This document shows positions 48,455 to 57,778 of a DNA stretch of 64,000 nucleotides, piece after piece; within the stretch, counting starts at the first letter, position 1; each line of letters starts with the position of its first letter. A program made the translations under genes and the position numbers. Under the pieces are notes generated by a model. It did no database searches. It had not been told where the DNA came from and worked only from the letters and a program-made list of their open reading frames with translations. The DNA comes from Psychrobacter arcticus 273-4 (lineage in GTDB: Bacteria > Pseudomonadota > Gammaproteobacteria > Pseudomonadales > Moraxellaceae), in NCBI RefSeq assembly GCF_000012305.1, contig NC_007204.1:2480001-2544000 (forward strand), read 5' to 3'.

Positions 48455-48930
48455 TGCCCTGCCTCCGCAACAGTCGCATCGCTTTCAATAATATCAGAGT
48501 CATTAGTGGCAACGGTATCTGCATCAAGTTTTTTGGCATCTGGGTCAACCAATGCGACTGCTGTCGCTGCACCTGGCTGAATAATCAGCTTATCTTTGAG
48601 TGTTGGTGAAAACATGCCAAGTTCAGCAACCGCACGACTGGCTATCTGCGGCGTCGCACTAAAGGTCTGCTGTTCAATAAGCAGACGTTGATGCTCAACC
48701 TGTAATTTTCGCTCTTGTTTTTTCATGTCTTGCAAGGTTTTATAATCCTGACGATATTGTTGAACACCTTCAGCCGTTTTGATGCCACTCCATACAATAC
48801 CAGCCGCCAACAGTATCAATATAGCCACATAAATGCTCGATACATTAAATTTACGCACAAATAAGTCGCCAACATCGGTATTTGGTGGCGTGGCAGCGCG
48901 GCGGTTTTCAGGTTTGTCAGATATTGCCAT
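48451..48930 (-). CDS. ftsL: Cell division protein FtsL
   Basis: 159 residues. One membrane helix (VAILILLAAGIVWSGIKT) is followed by a coiled coil with KTLQDMKKQERKLQVEHQRLLIEQQTF, in two stretches. The C-terminal extension after residue 120 is low-complexity. Identity comes from topology and position before ftsI, since FtsL sequences are poorly conserved. It works with FtsQ and FtsB in activating FtsWI. Confidence 0.92.
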   Translation of the reverse strand: MAISDKPENRRAATPPNTDVGDLFVRKFNVSSIYVAILILLAAGIVWSGIKTAEGVQQYRQDYKTLQDMKKQERKLQVEHQRLLIEQQTFSATPQIASRAVAELGMFSPTLKDKLIIQPGAATAVALVDPDAKKLDADTVATNDSDIIESDATVAEAGQ

Positions 48931-49142
48931 GACGATCTCAAAAAAATGAACTTCAAAATATAAAAAGCGATAACCATTGACGAGTTATAAAACTCTCATG
49001 AGCCATCAGCACCATCAATAAAAGCAATACCAAGCAAAAAAGCAACTGCTGAGCCTAGCAGATAATGTTTACAGCTTTTTAACAGCCGCGTAATCATTAA
49101 AACATTCAGTCATATTTAAGCCACATAATTCAATAAGATTAT

Positions 49143-50303
49143 TTATGGCTCAATATCTGCTAAATAATCAGTATCGGTACGAGTCGCCATACGTAACCAT
49201 GCACTACGCGAGCGTGGGTTATTGCTTATCTCTGCTTTACTTGGACCGACACGTTTAGGCTTACTAAAGTAACGTGGGCGCTTGGGCGGCATCGGTAGAT
49301 TCTCATCTTCTGGATATTGCCCTTTACTATGACGCTGCAAAAACTGCTTGATACGGCGATCTTCTAAGGAGTGAAAACTAATCACCGCCAGCTGTCCACC
49401 TACCTTTAATATCGGAATACTTTGTTCTAAAAAGTTATCGACATCACCAAGCTCGTTGTTAATAAAAATTCGCATGGCCTGAAAGCTCTGGGTCGCCGGA
49501 TGCTTGCCACGTTGCCAATTAGGATGGGCAACTTTTATCACTTCTGCTAGCTCAAGCGTAGATTTATAACGGTCCATCTGCTTAATCGCACGCGCAATTC
49601 GGCGGCTGTGACGCTCTTCACCAAAATCATAAAGGACATTGGCCAAGGTATCATCATCGACCGTCTCTAACCATTCAGCAACCGATTGCCCGCGACTGGT
49701 GTCCATACGCATATCGACCGCGCCATCGCGCATAAAACTAAAACCACGACTGCCATCATCAATCTGCGGTGATGAGATACCCAAATCTGCCATTAAGCCG
49801 TCAACTTGAGTGATACCCATCGCGGCGAGACTATCCGTCAACGTCGCAAAGCTATCATGAACGACCTGCACACGACTGTCTGTGCTTGCCAGCTCTTGCG
49901 CTACACGAATGGCGGTCGGGTCTTTATCAAAAACAATCAATGTCGCATTATCAGCCAGCTGACTTAATAACAACCTGCTGTGACCACCACGCCCAAAGGT
50001 CGCATCGACGTAGATACCGCTTGCTTGTAAGCTATTTTGACTTTCATCGTCTGTTTGCTTCGGTAGCGCTTTGACACCCAATACCGCGGCGACTGCCTCT
50101 TGCAATAGCACCGCATCATGGACGAAACTCAATTCATCAGACGTCACTTGGTCTTTAGCAGACTCTTGAATAAGATTTTGAGTAGAAGTATCTTCTACAG
50201 AAGACGGACTCGCCGCTGACTCAGCGTTATTGGTGGCTGATGAAGAGCTTTGATTGGCACTTTGTTTATTTTTTAGCTTATTATTCAATATGGACACAAA
50301 CAA
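49143..50303 (-). CDS. rsmH: 16S rRNA (cytosine1402-N4)-methyltransferase
   Basis: 386 residues. The SAM-binding motif is GIYVDATFGRGGHSRLLL; other RsmH motifs are GLMADLGISSPQIDDGSRGFSF, split over two stretches, DMRMD and VISFHSLEDRRIKQF. Residues 1 to about 60 are a serine-, glutamine- and threonine-rich extension not found in the usual 310-residue family. No in-frame ATG exists in the N-terminal part: TTG at 50303 or GTG at 50297 must serve, unless a downstream non-ATG start is used. mraZ is absent upstream. The gap to ftsL (212 bp) is also unusual. Confidence 0.92.
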   Translation of the reverse strand: MFVSILNNKLKNKQSANQSSSSATNNAESAASPSSVEDTSTQNLIQESAKDQVTSDELSFVHDAVLLQEAVAAVLGVKALPKQTDDESQNSLQASGIYVDATFGRGGHSRLLLSQLADNATLIVFDKDPTAIRVAQELASTDSRVQVVHDSFATLTDSLAAMGITQVDGLMADLGISSPQIDDGSRGFSFMRDGAVDMRMDTSRGQSVAEWLETVDDDTLANVLYDFGEERHSRRIARAIKQMDRYKSTLELAEVIKVAHPNWQRGKHPATQSFQAMRIFINNELGDVDNFLEQSIPILKVGGQLAVISFHSLEDRRIKQFLQRHSKGQYPEDENLPMPPKRPRYFSKPKRVGPSKAEISNNPRSRSAWLRMATRTDTDYLADIEP

Positions 50304-50429
50304 CTCAATAGATGATGGTCAAATTGACCAGTAATAGTAAAAAATCAGATGAAAATAAACAAGTTATGACTTGTCTAACATTATTATCGCAAGGATACAC
50401 TGGTAGTCAAGCGCTAGAAGGGCTTTTCG

Positions 50430-50458
50430 TTAAAAATATCCCATCTCTCTGTTATACT
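50430..50458 (+). promoter_or_regulatory. Probable gltX promoter with extended -10
   Basis: TGTTATACT (-10 TATACT at 50453-50458 with TG one base upstream), -35 position TTAAAA, 17-bp spacing. The weak -35 fits an extended -10 promoter. It is about 115 bp before the gltX ATG. Confidence 0.45.
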
Positions 50459-50574
50459 AGCGCTATATTTTACGCTATTTTTCAACATTGACTTCCATTC
50501 TTTCGTCCATATTTTTACTTTTCACCACTACTTTTCACTGCCACATTCATTAACGACAACATTCTGAGATTTTT

Positions 50575-52104
50575 ATGATGCAACCATCGACTTCTACTAA
50601 TAGCAATCGTCCTGTCCGTACTCGTATCGCGCCCTCACCGACCGGCTTCCCGCACGTAGGCACAGCTTATATCGCCCTATTCAATTTAGCGTTTGCCAAA
50701 GCTCATGGCGGCGAATTTATTTTACGTATTGAAGATACAGACCAAACACGCTCAACCGAGCAATCTGAAAAAATGATTTTGGATGCGCTGCGTTGGGTAG
50801 GTCTTGACTGGAGCGAGGGTCCAGATGTCGGTGGTCCGCATGCCCCTTACCGTCAAAGCGAGCGTAGTGCTATCTATAAAAAACACGCCGAGCAGCTTAT
50901 AGATAGCGATCATGCGTTTCGTTGCTTTTGTACCAGCGAAGAATTAGATACCATGCGTGCTGAACAAATGGCTAACGGCGAAACGCCACGTTACGACGGT
51001 CGCTGTGCTCATTTGGCAACAGAGAAAACTGAGCAATTGGTCAAAGAGGGCAAACCAAACGTCATTCGTATGCGCGTGCCAACTGAAGGCGTCTGTCAGG
51101 TACAAGATATGCTACGCGGCACCGTTGAGATTCCTTGGACGCAAGTGGACATGCAAGTGCTGCTAAAAACCGACGGCATGCCGACGTATCATCTAGCCAA
51201 CGTCGTCGATGATCATTTAATGGACATCAGCCATGTATTGCGCGGTGAAGAATGGCTGAACTCTGCACCTAAACATCAGCTGCTTTATGAGTATTTTGGT
51301 TGGGAGATGCCCGTTCTTTGCCATATGCCATTACTGCGTAACCCAGACAAATCAAAACTGTCTAAGCGTAAAAACCCAACCTCCATTACCTACTATCGTG
51401 ATGCCGGCGTGCTACCTGAAGCCCTGCTAAATTACCTTGGTCGTATGGGCTATTCAATGCCCGACGAAGCTGAAAAATTCACCTTAGATGAGATGATTGC
51501 CAGCCTTGATATTCAGCGCGTATCACTTGGCGGTCCTATTTTCGATATCGAAAAGCTTAACTGGCTCAATGCCGAATGGCTACGTGCGCTAACCCCTGAA
51601 GAACTAAAGAATAAAATCCTCGACTGGGCAAGTAACAGCGATAAATTAACCGCTATCGCCGCTGCGATTCAGCCTCGTATCGAATTGCTGTCTGATGCCG
51701 TTAATTGGAGTGGCTTTTATTTCCAAAACCTACCTGATATCAATGCTGAGAGCTTTACCCATAAATCACTGACGGCTGAACAAATTATAGAAATGTTACA
51801 ACTGGCGCTTTGGCAGTTAGAGACCCTACCGACTTGGTCAGAAGAAAACATCTACGCCACATTAAAGGGTCTTGCAGCTCATCTTGATATTAAAATGCGC
51901 GACTTTATGGCACCATTCTTTATCGCTATCGCTGGCAGCACCTCATCGACGCCAGTCATGAACTCTATGGCGATTATTGGTGCAGATATGACCTTGACTC
52001 GCTTGCGTCATGCGGTTGACGTACTTGGCGGTTTGGGTAAAAAGAAGCTTAAAAAACTAGAGAAACAAGCAGCAGAGTTGCCAGACTTTCTGGCTGCTGA
52101 ATAG
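50575..52104 (+). CDS. gltX: Glutamyl-tRNA synthetase
   Basis: 509 residues. HIGH motif as [23 protein letters not shown] as [10 protein letters not shown]. The zinc-binding region (CFCTSEELD, then YDGRC) is intact. The catalytic core, stem-contact and anticodon-binding domains follow the bacterial GltX order. The second methionine gives an almost identical start. Confidence 0.97.
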
Positions 52105-52170
52105 TTGTTTGTTAATTGTTTCTTAGTTGTTTGTTAATAACATTATTGATTCATAATATTATTAGTGAAT

Positions 52171-52208
52171 AAAAAAGAGGGGTCAGGCTAATACCGACCC
52201 CTCTTTAC
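52171..52208 (+). terminator. Terminator after gltX
   Basis: AAAGAGGGGTC (52174-52184) and GACCCCTCTTT (52196-52206), 11 perfect pairs. A-run left; T-rich right side is short. Confidence 0.8.
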
Positions 52209-52271
52209 GTTAATCTCAGCATTTGAATACCAATACTGATTCTTTATTTAATATCTTAATTGGAAGTAAAT

Positions 52272-52637
52272 ATGGCCGCCAAAACTGTCACCATAGAAAG
52301 TAAAGATTATGTCTTTAATACGCTAAAAGAAGCGCAGAAATACTATGATACAATCGTAAAAGAGCTATACGACGCCAAGCTAACCCTTACGACTGGTCAA
52401 GACCTTGAAGACTTAAAGTGGATATATACCACCTACTGTAATCATACTAATTATAATGTCGATCGATTAAAAGAATTTGACATCGTTGGCTTTAAAGGAA
52501 TCAGCACAGTCAGGCAAAATGGTGGGCAATATATCCCCACAAAATGTTGTGCAGTTATTTTCTCTGATGGTACTGAAGAGGAGTTCTTTACCGATAAGGC
52601 CATTAAAGAGATTGCCATCAAGCAAAATCCACGTTAA
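52272..52637 (+). CDS. Small protein, DUF3223-like
   Basis: 121 residues. The layout KDYVFNTLKEAQKYYDTIV, then DLKWIYTTYC, then a beta region ending in CCAVIFSDGTEEEFFTDKAIKEI, resembles the DUF3223 module (also found fused to plant RNA polymerase subunits), but the match is from memory and approximate. Function unknown. The ATG at 52272 has GGAAG just before it; the longer frame uses TTG. Single gene between gltX and the tRNA pair. Confidence 0.6.
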   Translation: MAAKTVTIESKDYVFNTLKEAQKYYDTIVKELYDAKLTLTTGQDLEDLKWIYTTYCNHTNYNVDRLKEFDIVGFKGISTVRQNGGQYIPTKCCAVIFSDGTEEEFFTDKAIKEIAIKQNPR

Positions 52638-52713
52638 CTCAAGCTTATTAAGTAGCTAAATCCCCTTTAAACGCTTTTTTTCGCATATTTATGCATTATT
52701 TTTAAAATAGCGG

Positions 52714-52742
52714 TTGACAAGACTGCTGGTCTTACATAAAAT
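52714..52742 (+). promoter_or_regulatory. Strong sigma-70 promoter for the tRNA-Ala/tRNA-Glu unit
   Basis: Perfect TTGACA (52714-52719), 17-bp spacer, TAAAAT (52737-52742). A short GC-containing discriminator leads to the tRNA-Ala start at 52760. Confidence 0.88.
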
Positions 52743-52759
52743 ACGCACACTCTTAGCGA

Positions 52760-52835
52760 GGGGCTATAGCTCAGTTGGTAGAGCACTTGCATGGCATGCA
52801 AGGGGTCAACGGTTCGACTCCGTTTAGCTCCACCA
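52760..52835 (+). tRNA. tRNA-Ala (anticodon GGC)
   Basis: 76 nt with CCA. The acceptor GGGGCTA pairs with TAGCTCC and includes the G3:U70 wobble, the key identity signal for alanine. The anticodon loop is ATGGCAT. Confidence 0.98.
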
Positions 52836-52992
52836 TACTATTTATTGCAAAGCTCAGTTTACTGAAATTTTAGAATAAATACTCGCTAGTAGGACGATAT
52901 CAGCACCTAGGCACAGCTTGCTCTATTATTAATAGATAAGCTCTCTGATATTGTGAAGTACCGTTGTAACCACTGGTTATAACACTCTATGC

Positions 52993-53068
52993 GTCCCCAT
53001 CGTCTAGAGGCCTAGGACACCGCCCTTTCACGGCGGTAACGGGGGTTCGAATCCCCCTGGGGACGCCA
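52993..53068 (+). tRNA. tRNA-Glu (anticodon TTC)
   Basis: 76 nt with encoded GCCA end. Acceptor GTCCCCA/TGGGGAC; anticodon loop CTTTCAC within CCGCC/GGCGG. It lies 157 bp after tRNA-Ala and probably shares its promoter; no separate promoter is obvious. Confidence 0.98.
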
Positions 53069-53130
53069 CTATACGGCGTCACTTATTAGCACTTTTGCTT
53101 AGCATCAGGTTAGACTAATAAGCGAACAAT

Positions 53131-53168
53131 AAAAAATCCCAGTCATCACACGGTGACTGGGATTTTTT
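53131..53168 (+). terminator. Terminator of the tRNA pair
   Basis: AATCCCAGTCA / TGACTGGGATT with an 8-nt loop and a run of six Ts. Confidence 0.92.
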
Positions 53169-53303
53169 ATATCTGTCGTTTCTGAAAACTGCCATCACTG
53201 CTGTATAACCGGTAATCCCCCCATTAGCAATATTGATAGAATGCAATGTAAAGGCGCTTTATAAAATTTCGAGCTTAACTGCTATTACAAGGAAGTCTTG
53301 GCT

Positions 53304-53957
53304 ATGTTTGGTATTGAGAATTATCTAGGGTTTGTCATGGCGGCTATTTTGTTAAACGTAACCCCTGGCACTGATAGCATGTATATCATTACTCGTAGTA
53401 TGTCACAGGGACAAACTGCAGGATTTTATTCAGTACTCGGGATTACCTCAGGTATCTTGGTACATACTTTATTGGCTGCATTTGGATTGTCCGTACTATT
53501 AGCCAGTTCGCCACTTGCATTTACGCTAGTGAAATATATTGGTGCAAGCTACTTATGCTATCTAGGCTTTAAAATGCTGACTAGCAAACCAGTACCTTTA
53601 CTTGCCAGCAATTTACCCAATGAGGAAAAAATGGCGACTGCTCAACCGTTAGATAGGTGGCAGATATATAAGCAAGGAGTTATCACCAACACCTTTAATC
53701 CAAAAGTTGCTTTATTTTTTCTCGCATTCTTCCCGCAGTTTATCGACCCTAGTTATGCTAATAGTATGCTGTCGTTTTTAGTGCTTGGTCTGAGCTTTGC
53801 CACAACCGGTTTTATATGGTGCTCGTGTTTAGCTTTATTAGCCTCAAAATTCAGTGAAAACCTGCGTAAAAAACCCGCTATAGAAGTTATTTTAAATAGA
53901 ATAAGTGGTGTGATATTTATTGGGATGGGTATTAAGCTGTTGACTGAGAAGGGTTGA
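53304..53957 (+). CDS. LysE/RhtB-family amino-acid exporter
   Basis: 217 residues, six membrane helices. The family start is clear: FVMAAILLNVTPGTDSMYIITRS, followed by GISSG-like GITSGILVHTLLAAFGLS and KYIGASYLCYLGFKML. NTFNPKVALFFLAFFPQFI is the usual second-half signature. The exported amino acid or homoserine lactone is not predictable. The ATG at 53304 follows AAGGA; a TTG at 53298 opens the frame. Confidence 0.93.
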   Translation: MFGIENYLGFVMAAILLNVTPGTDSMYIITRSMSQGQTAGFYSVLGITSGILVHTLLAAFGLSVLLASSPLAFTLVKYIGASYLCYLGFKMLTSKPVPLLASNLPNEEKMATAQPLDRWQIYKQGVITNTFNPKVALFFLAFFPQFIDPSYANSMLSFLVLGLSFATTGFIWCSCLALLASKFSENLRKKPAIEVILNRISGVIFIGMGIKLLTEKG

Positions 53958-53989
53958 AACAACTGGAATAAATAATAGAGGAAGTAATA

Positions 53990-54448
53990 ATGAACGATGA
54001 TACTAAGAAAAAATTTACTTTATTACTTGAAGAGTTAATTAATAATGCACAGCCAGAATCAAGGCAAATAGAAATAAATCTCGAACTAAACAAGCTATCT
54101 CCCGACCCATTTTGGAGTGACTATATATTCTGGAGTAATAAATATGTAGGCGAAGATGGAAGTATAAATTATGAGGAATTTTTCGATAAAATTTCTGAGT
54201 ATCCAAAATCTAATGAGTATAAAACGAAGAGTCGCATTTTAGAGCTAGCTCAAAAACTTATTATTAGAGATTTTTCTAAAATTAGTGAAGTTGATATTGT
54301 AAATGAAATCAATAAACTATCTCCTGATATCAGCTGGACAAATTATCTTTTTGTCGATAAGACTTGTTTGAACAATGACGGTAGCATTGATAATGAGAAA
54401 TTCTTAAATAAAATATTTAAGGAGAGCTGGAATGAGAACTTCAGATGA
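53990..54448 (+). CDS. AT-rich protein of two related halves, possible immunity-like protein
   Basis: 152 residues, acidic, soluble. The segment ELNKLSPDPFWSDYIF...EDGSINYEEFFDKI (residues about 35-70) recurs as EINKLSPDISWTNYLF...NDGSIDNEKFLNKIF (about 105-140), so the gene probably arose from an internal duplication. Each half ends in a degenerate EF-hand-like D-G-S-I pattern without the full set of calcium ligands. The segment is much more AT-rich than neighbouring genes. I recall small immunity-type proteins with NxLSPDPxWSDYIF in variable loci, but cannot confirm the match. GAGGAAG precedes the ATG. No toxin gene is adjacent. Confidence 0.7.
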   Translation: MNDDTKKKFTLLLEELINNAQPESRQIEINLELNKLSPDPFWSDYIFWSNKYVGEDGSINYEEFFDKISEYPKSNEYKTKSRILELAQKLIIRDFSKISEVDIVNEINKLSPDISWTNYLFVDKTCLNNDGSIDNEKFLNKIFKESWNENFR

Positions 54449-54512
54449 TTCAAGGACATAGATTTTCAGATACTTGTTTCCTCTCTTTATTCTAAGACGG
54501 GATACACCTAAT

Positions 54513-54555
54513 AAAAAAACCCAATCCCCTACTTTGAGTGGGATTGGGCTTTTTG
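54513..54555. terminator. Bidirectional terminator between the AT-rich gene and acnA
   Basis: CCCAATCCC (54520-54528) and GGGATTGGG (54540-54548) with A- and T-runs on the flanks, serving both converging genes. Confidence 0.9.
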
Positions 54556-54577
54556 TCACACCAAGTCTAATAAACCA

Positions 54578-57397
54578 TTACGCCGCGTTTTTACTGTCCG
54601 CAGCCAGTTGACGTAGCACATAATGCAATACACCACCATGACGCACGTATTCACGCTCTTTTGGCGTCTGTAGCATGACATTGACATCAAAGCTCTCAGT
54701 TGAGCCATCGGCACGTGTAGCAGTGACTTTTGCGGTCTTGCTTTCACCATTATCTAAACCAGTGATGCTAAGCACCTCAGAACCATCTAGGTTATAAGTC
54801 GCAGCATTTTCGCCTGCTTTAAAGGTCAATGGCAAGACACCCATACCAACTAAGTTTGAGCGGTGAATACGCTCAAATGAGCTGGTCAATACCGCTTTTA
54901 CCCCAAGGAGAATCGTTCCCTTCGCTGCCCAATCACGACTAGAGCCAGAGCCATATTCTGCACCGCCAAGTACCACTAGCGGACGCTTGTCTTCTTTATA
55001 CTTCATCGCTGCATCATAGATGGCCATTTCTTCGCCGTCTTGTAATGTGGCACTATCGCCGTTGAAGTAATAGGTATAGCCGCCCTCTTTGCCACCCATC
55101 ATGGTATTTTTGATACGGATATTGGCAAAAGTACCGCGCGTCATAACTGCATCATTACCACGGCGTGAACCATAGCTGTTAAAGTCGGCTTCCATCACAC
55201 CGCGCTCTTGCAAGTATTTGCCCGCAGGAGAGTCAGCATCAATATTACCAGCTGGCGAGATATGATCGGTGGTGATTGAATCACCGAATAGACCTAAAAT
55301 ACGCGCACCTTCAATATCAGGGATACCTTCTGGCTCCATAGTCATGCCATCAAAGAACGGTGGGTTTTTGATATAAGTAGACTCTTCACTCCATGGATAA
55401 AGCTGGCTATCGGCTGAACTAATGGCATTCCACGCTGCACTACCGTCAAACACTTCACCGTAGTTTTTACGGAACATATCCGCGTCGATATTATTGGCAA
55501 TCAGCTCGTTAATCTCATCCGACGTTGGCCAGATGTCTTTTAGATAGACATCATTGCCCTCTTGATCCTGACCTAATGGATGGGTCGTCAAGTCAATATC
55601 GACGGTACCTGCCAGCGCATAAGCAACCACTAATGGTGGCGACGCCAAGTAGCTCGCTTTGACATGCGAGTGGATACGACCTTCAAAGTTACGGTTACCT
55701 GACAGTACAGCTGCGGCAACCAAATCACCTTCTTCGATAGCGCCTTCGATTGCCCCTAATAACGGACCTGAGTTACCGATACAAGTGGTACAACCATAGC
55801 CAACTAGATAGAAGCCAATTTTCTCTAGCTCATCCATCAACTTGGCTTTTTCAAGGTAATCAGTCACAACTTTTGAGCCTGGAGCCAGTGACGTCTTGAC
55901 CCATGGTTTAGCGGTCAGACCTTTTGCAGCGGCTTTTTTGGCAACCAGACCTGCGCCAATCATGACTGCTGGGTTTGAGGTGTTGGTACAAGAAGTAATC
56001 GCCGCGATAACGACAGAACCATCACGTAAACTGTACTCTTCGTCTTCGATTTTGACCGTGCAATAAGTACTGCCTTCCGCACAGAAAGGATTGGGTTTTG
56101 CCGCGAGCGTTTTTGCTTGCTCTTGCTCACCGCCTTCTTGGTCAAAGCGTACTTTACCTTCGACTTCCGACTTCCGATCTTTGGTCATCGCCGTCAAGGT
56201 TTCACCAAATTTTTTGTGCATATCAGATAAATTGATACGCTGTTGTGGCAAGTTCGGACCAGCAAGTGCTGGCTGTACCGATGATAAATCTAGTTCCAAC
56301 TTACTTGAGTAAGTCGCCGCTGGGGTATCTGCATCGTGCCACAAGCCTTGCGCCTTGGCATACTTTTCAACTAGCTCAATTTGTGCTTCATCACGACCTG
56401 ATAGACGTAGATAATCAATCGCCATTTGGTCAATCGGGAAAATACCGCACGTTGCACCATATTCTGGTGACATATTGGCAATCGTTGCACGGTCAGCGAG
56501 TGGCATACTATGCAAGCCTTCGCCATAGAATTCGACGAACTTACCAACCACGCCATGCGCACGTAGCATTTCAACCACGCGTAATACTAAGTCCGTCGCG
56601 GTGACACCTTCGGTTAACTTACCTTTTAGCTCAAAACCAACCACTTGTGGAATCAGCATCGAGGACGGCTGACCGAGCATTGCCGCTTCTGCTTCAATAC
56701 CGCCCACACCCCAACCAAGCACGCCAATACCATTAATCATAGTGGTATGACTGTCAGTACCAAATACCGTGTCAGGATAAGCCGTCAGCTCGACCCCATC
56801 ACCATTATCGACATCAGCAGCCATTACCACGCGCGCCAAATACTCTAAGTTAACCTGATGCACGATACCGGTTGCTGGTGGTACGACCACGAAGTTTTTA
56901 AACGCATTACGACCCCAATGCAAGAACTCATAACGCTCGTTGTTACGTTTAAATTCAATTTTCTCGTTTAGGTCTAATGCATCTTCGCGACCATAGGCGT
57001 CAACCTGTACAGAGTGGTCAACCACCAATTCACTTGGAATAAACGGGTTAATCTGCTCAGCGTTACCGCCAAGCTCAACCACTGCATCACGCATCGCTGC
57101 CAAATCGACTACCGACGGCACACCAGTAAAATCTTGCAAGACAACACGGGCTGGCATAAAGGCGATTTCTTTTGACGCTTCTGCGCCCGCGTCCCAATTG
57201 GCGACCGCCTCGATATGGTTTTTGCCGACAGACTGGCCGTCATCTTCATTACGCAATAAGTTCTCTAAAACGACTTTCATGCAAAATGGCAGCTTGCTAA
57301 TGTTTTCGTGAGTTTCGGTTAATTTTGGCAAGCTGTAATAGGCGTATTCCTTGCCATCGACCGCAATGGTATCTTTTACATTAAAAATATCACTCAT
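54578..57397 (-). CDS. acnA: Aconitate hydratase A
   Basis: 939 residues. The three 4Fe-4S cysteines are in AITSCTNTSNP and GCTTCIGNSG; the swivel domain has GSSRDWAAKGTILLGVKAV. It converts citrate to isocitrate in the TCA cycle. An insert with KSEVEGKVRFDQEGGEQEQ makes it longer than the E. coli enzyme. The start is the ATG at 57397, which has AAGGAAG before it; the frame extends to 57433. Repeat copy E lies 77 bp upstream. Confidence 0.97.
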   Translation of the reverse strand: MSDIFNVKDTIAVDGKEYAYYSLPKLTETHENISKLPFCMKVVLENLLRNEDDGQSVGKNHIEAVANWDAGAEASKEIAFMPARVVLQDFTGVPSVVDLAAMRDAVVELGGNAEQINPFIPSELVVDHSVQVDAYGREDALDLNEKIEFKRNNERYEFLHWGRNAFKNFVVVPPATGIVHQVNLEYLARVVMAADVDNGDGVELTAYPDTVFGTDSHTTMINGIGVLGWGVGGIEAEAAMLGQPSSMLIPQVVGFELKGKLTEGVTATDLVLRVVEMLRAHGVVGKFVEFYGEGLHSMPLADRATIANMSPEYGATCGIFPIDQMAIDYLRLSGRDEAQIELVEKYAKAQGLWHDADTPAATYSSKLELDLSSVQPALAGPNLPQQRINLSDMHKKFGETLTAMTKDRKSEVEGKVRFDQEGGEQEQAKTLAAKPNPFCAEGSTYCTVKIEDEEYSLRDGSVVIAAITSCTNTSNPAVMIGAGLVAKKAAAKGLTAKPWVKTSLAPGSKVVTDYLEKAKLMDELEKIGFYLVGYGCTTCIGNSGPLLGAIEGAIEEGDLVAAAVLSGNRNFEGRIHSHVKASYLASPPLVVAYALAGTVDIDLTTHPLGQDQEGNDVYLKDIWPTSDEINELIANNIDADMFRKNYGEVFDGSAAWNAISSADSQLYPWSEESTYIKNPPFFDGMTMEPEGIPDIEGARILGLFGDSITTDHISPAGNIDADSPAGKYLQERGVMEADFNSYGSRRGNDAVMTRGTFANIRIKNTMMGGKEGGYTYYFNGDSATLQDGEEMAIYDAAMKYKEDKRPLVVLGGAEYGSGSSRDWAAKGTILLGVKAVLTSSFERIHRSNLVGMGVLPLTFKAGENAATYNLDGSEVLSITGLDNGESKTAKVTATRADGSTESFDVNVMLQTPKEREYVRHGGVLHYVLRQLAADSKNAA

Positions 57398-57473
57398 GGT
57401 AGCTTCCTTATCGTTGTTATAGATCCTTGACATAAATCGTTATAAATTTATGCTGATAATTGATGGCTAAATA

Positions 57474-57609
57474 TAGTCGGTGAAAAGTAATATCGATACA
57501 ACACGTATTGCTGGTGCAAATTTTTCTTGCTTGCTGTGCCTACGCAGACAGAGGCTACAAAAAATTTACACCAGCAATACGGTAGCGACTTTAAAGTATT
57601 TCAACTATA
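57474..57609 (+). repeat. 140-bp palindromic element, copy E
   Basis: 136 bp from TATAGTCGGTGAAAAG to TTTCAACTATA. The short CAACA tandem near the left arm has fewer copies than in B and C. It lies upstream of acnA, in the acnA/DUF3025 gap. Confidence 0.95.
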
Positions 57610-57778
57610 TTAATAAAAGCTAGATTCACAAAAGACATAAGCATATCTTCAGTGTTTAACAGTAACTTTCTTTTACCATAACAAATATACCGTGCTTTGT
57701 TAACGTCTAGACGTAGTCAAATCGTGGCACAATCGTAACCGTAACAATGCTTTAGGGGGTTAACGATAAGGAACGCAC

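Noticed and set aside
56245..56604. A 119-codon frame antisense to acnA
   Set aside because: Fully inside acnA, no ribosome site, no recognisable domain.
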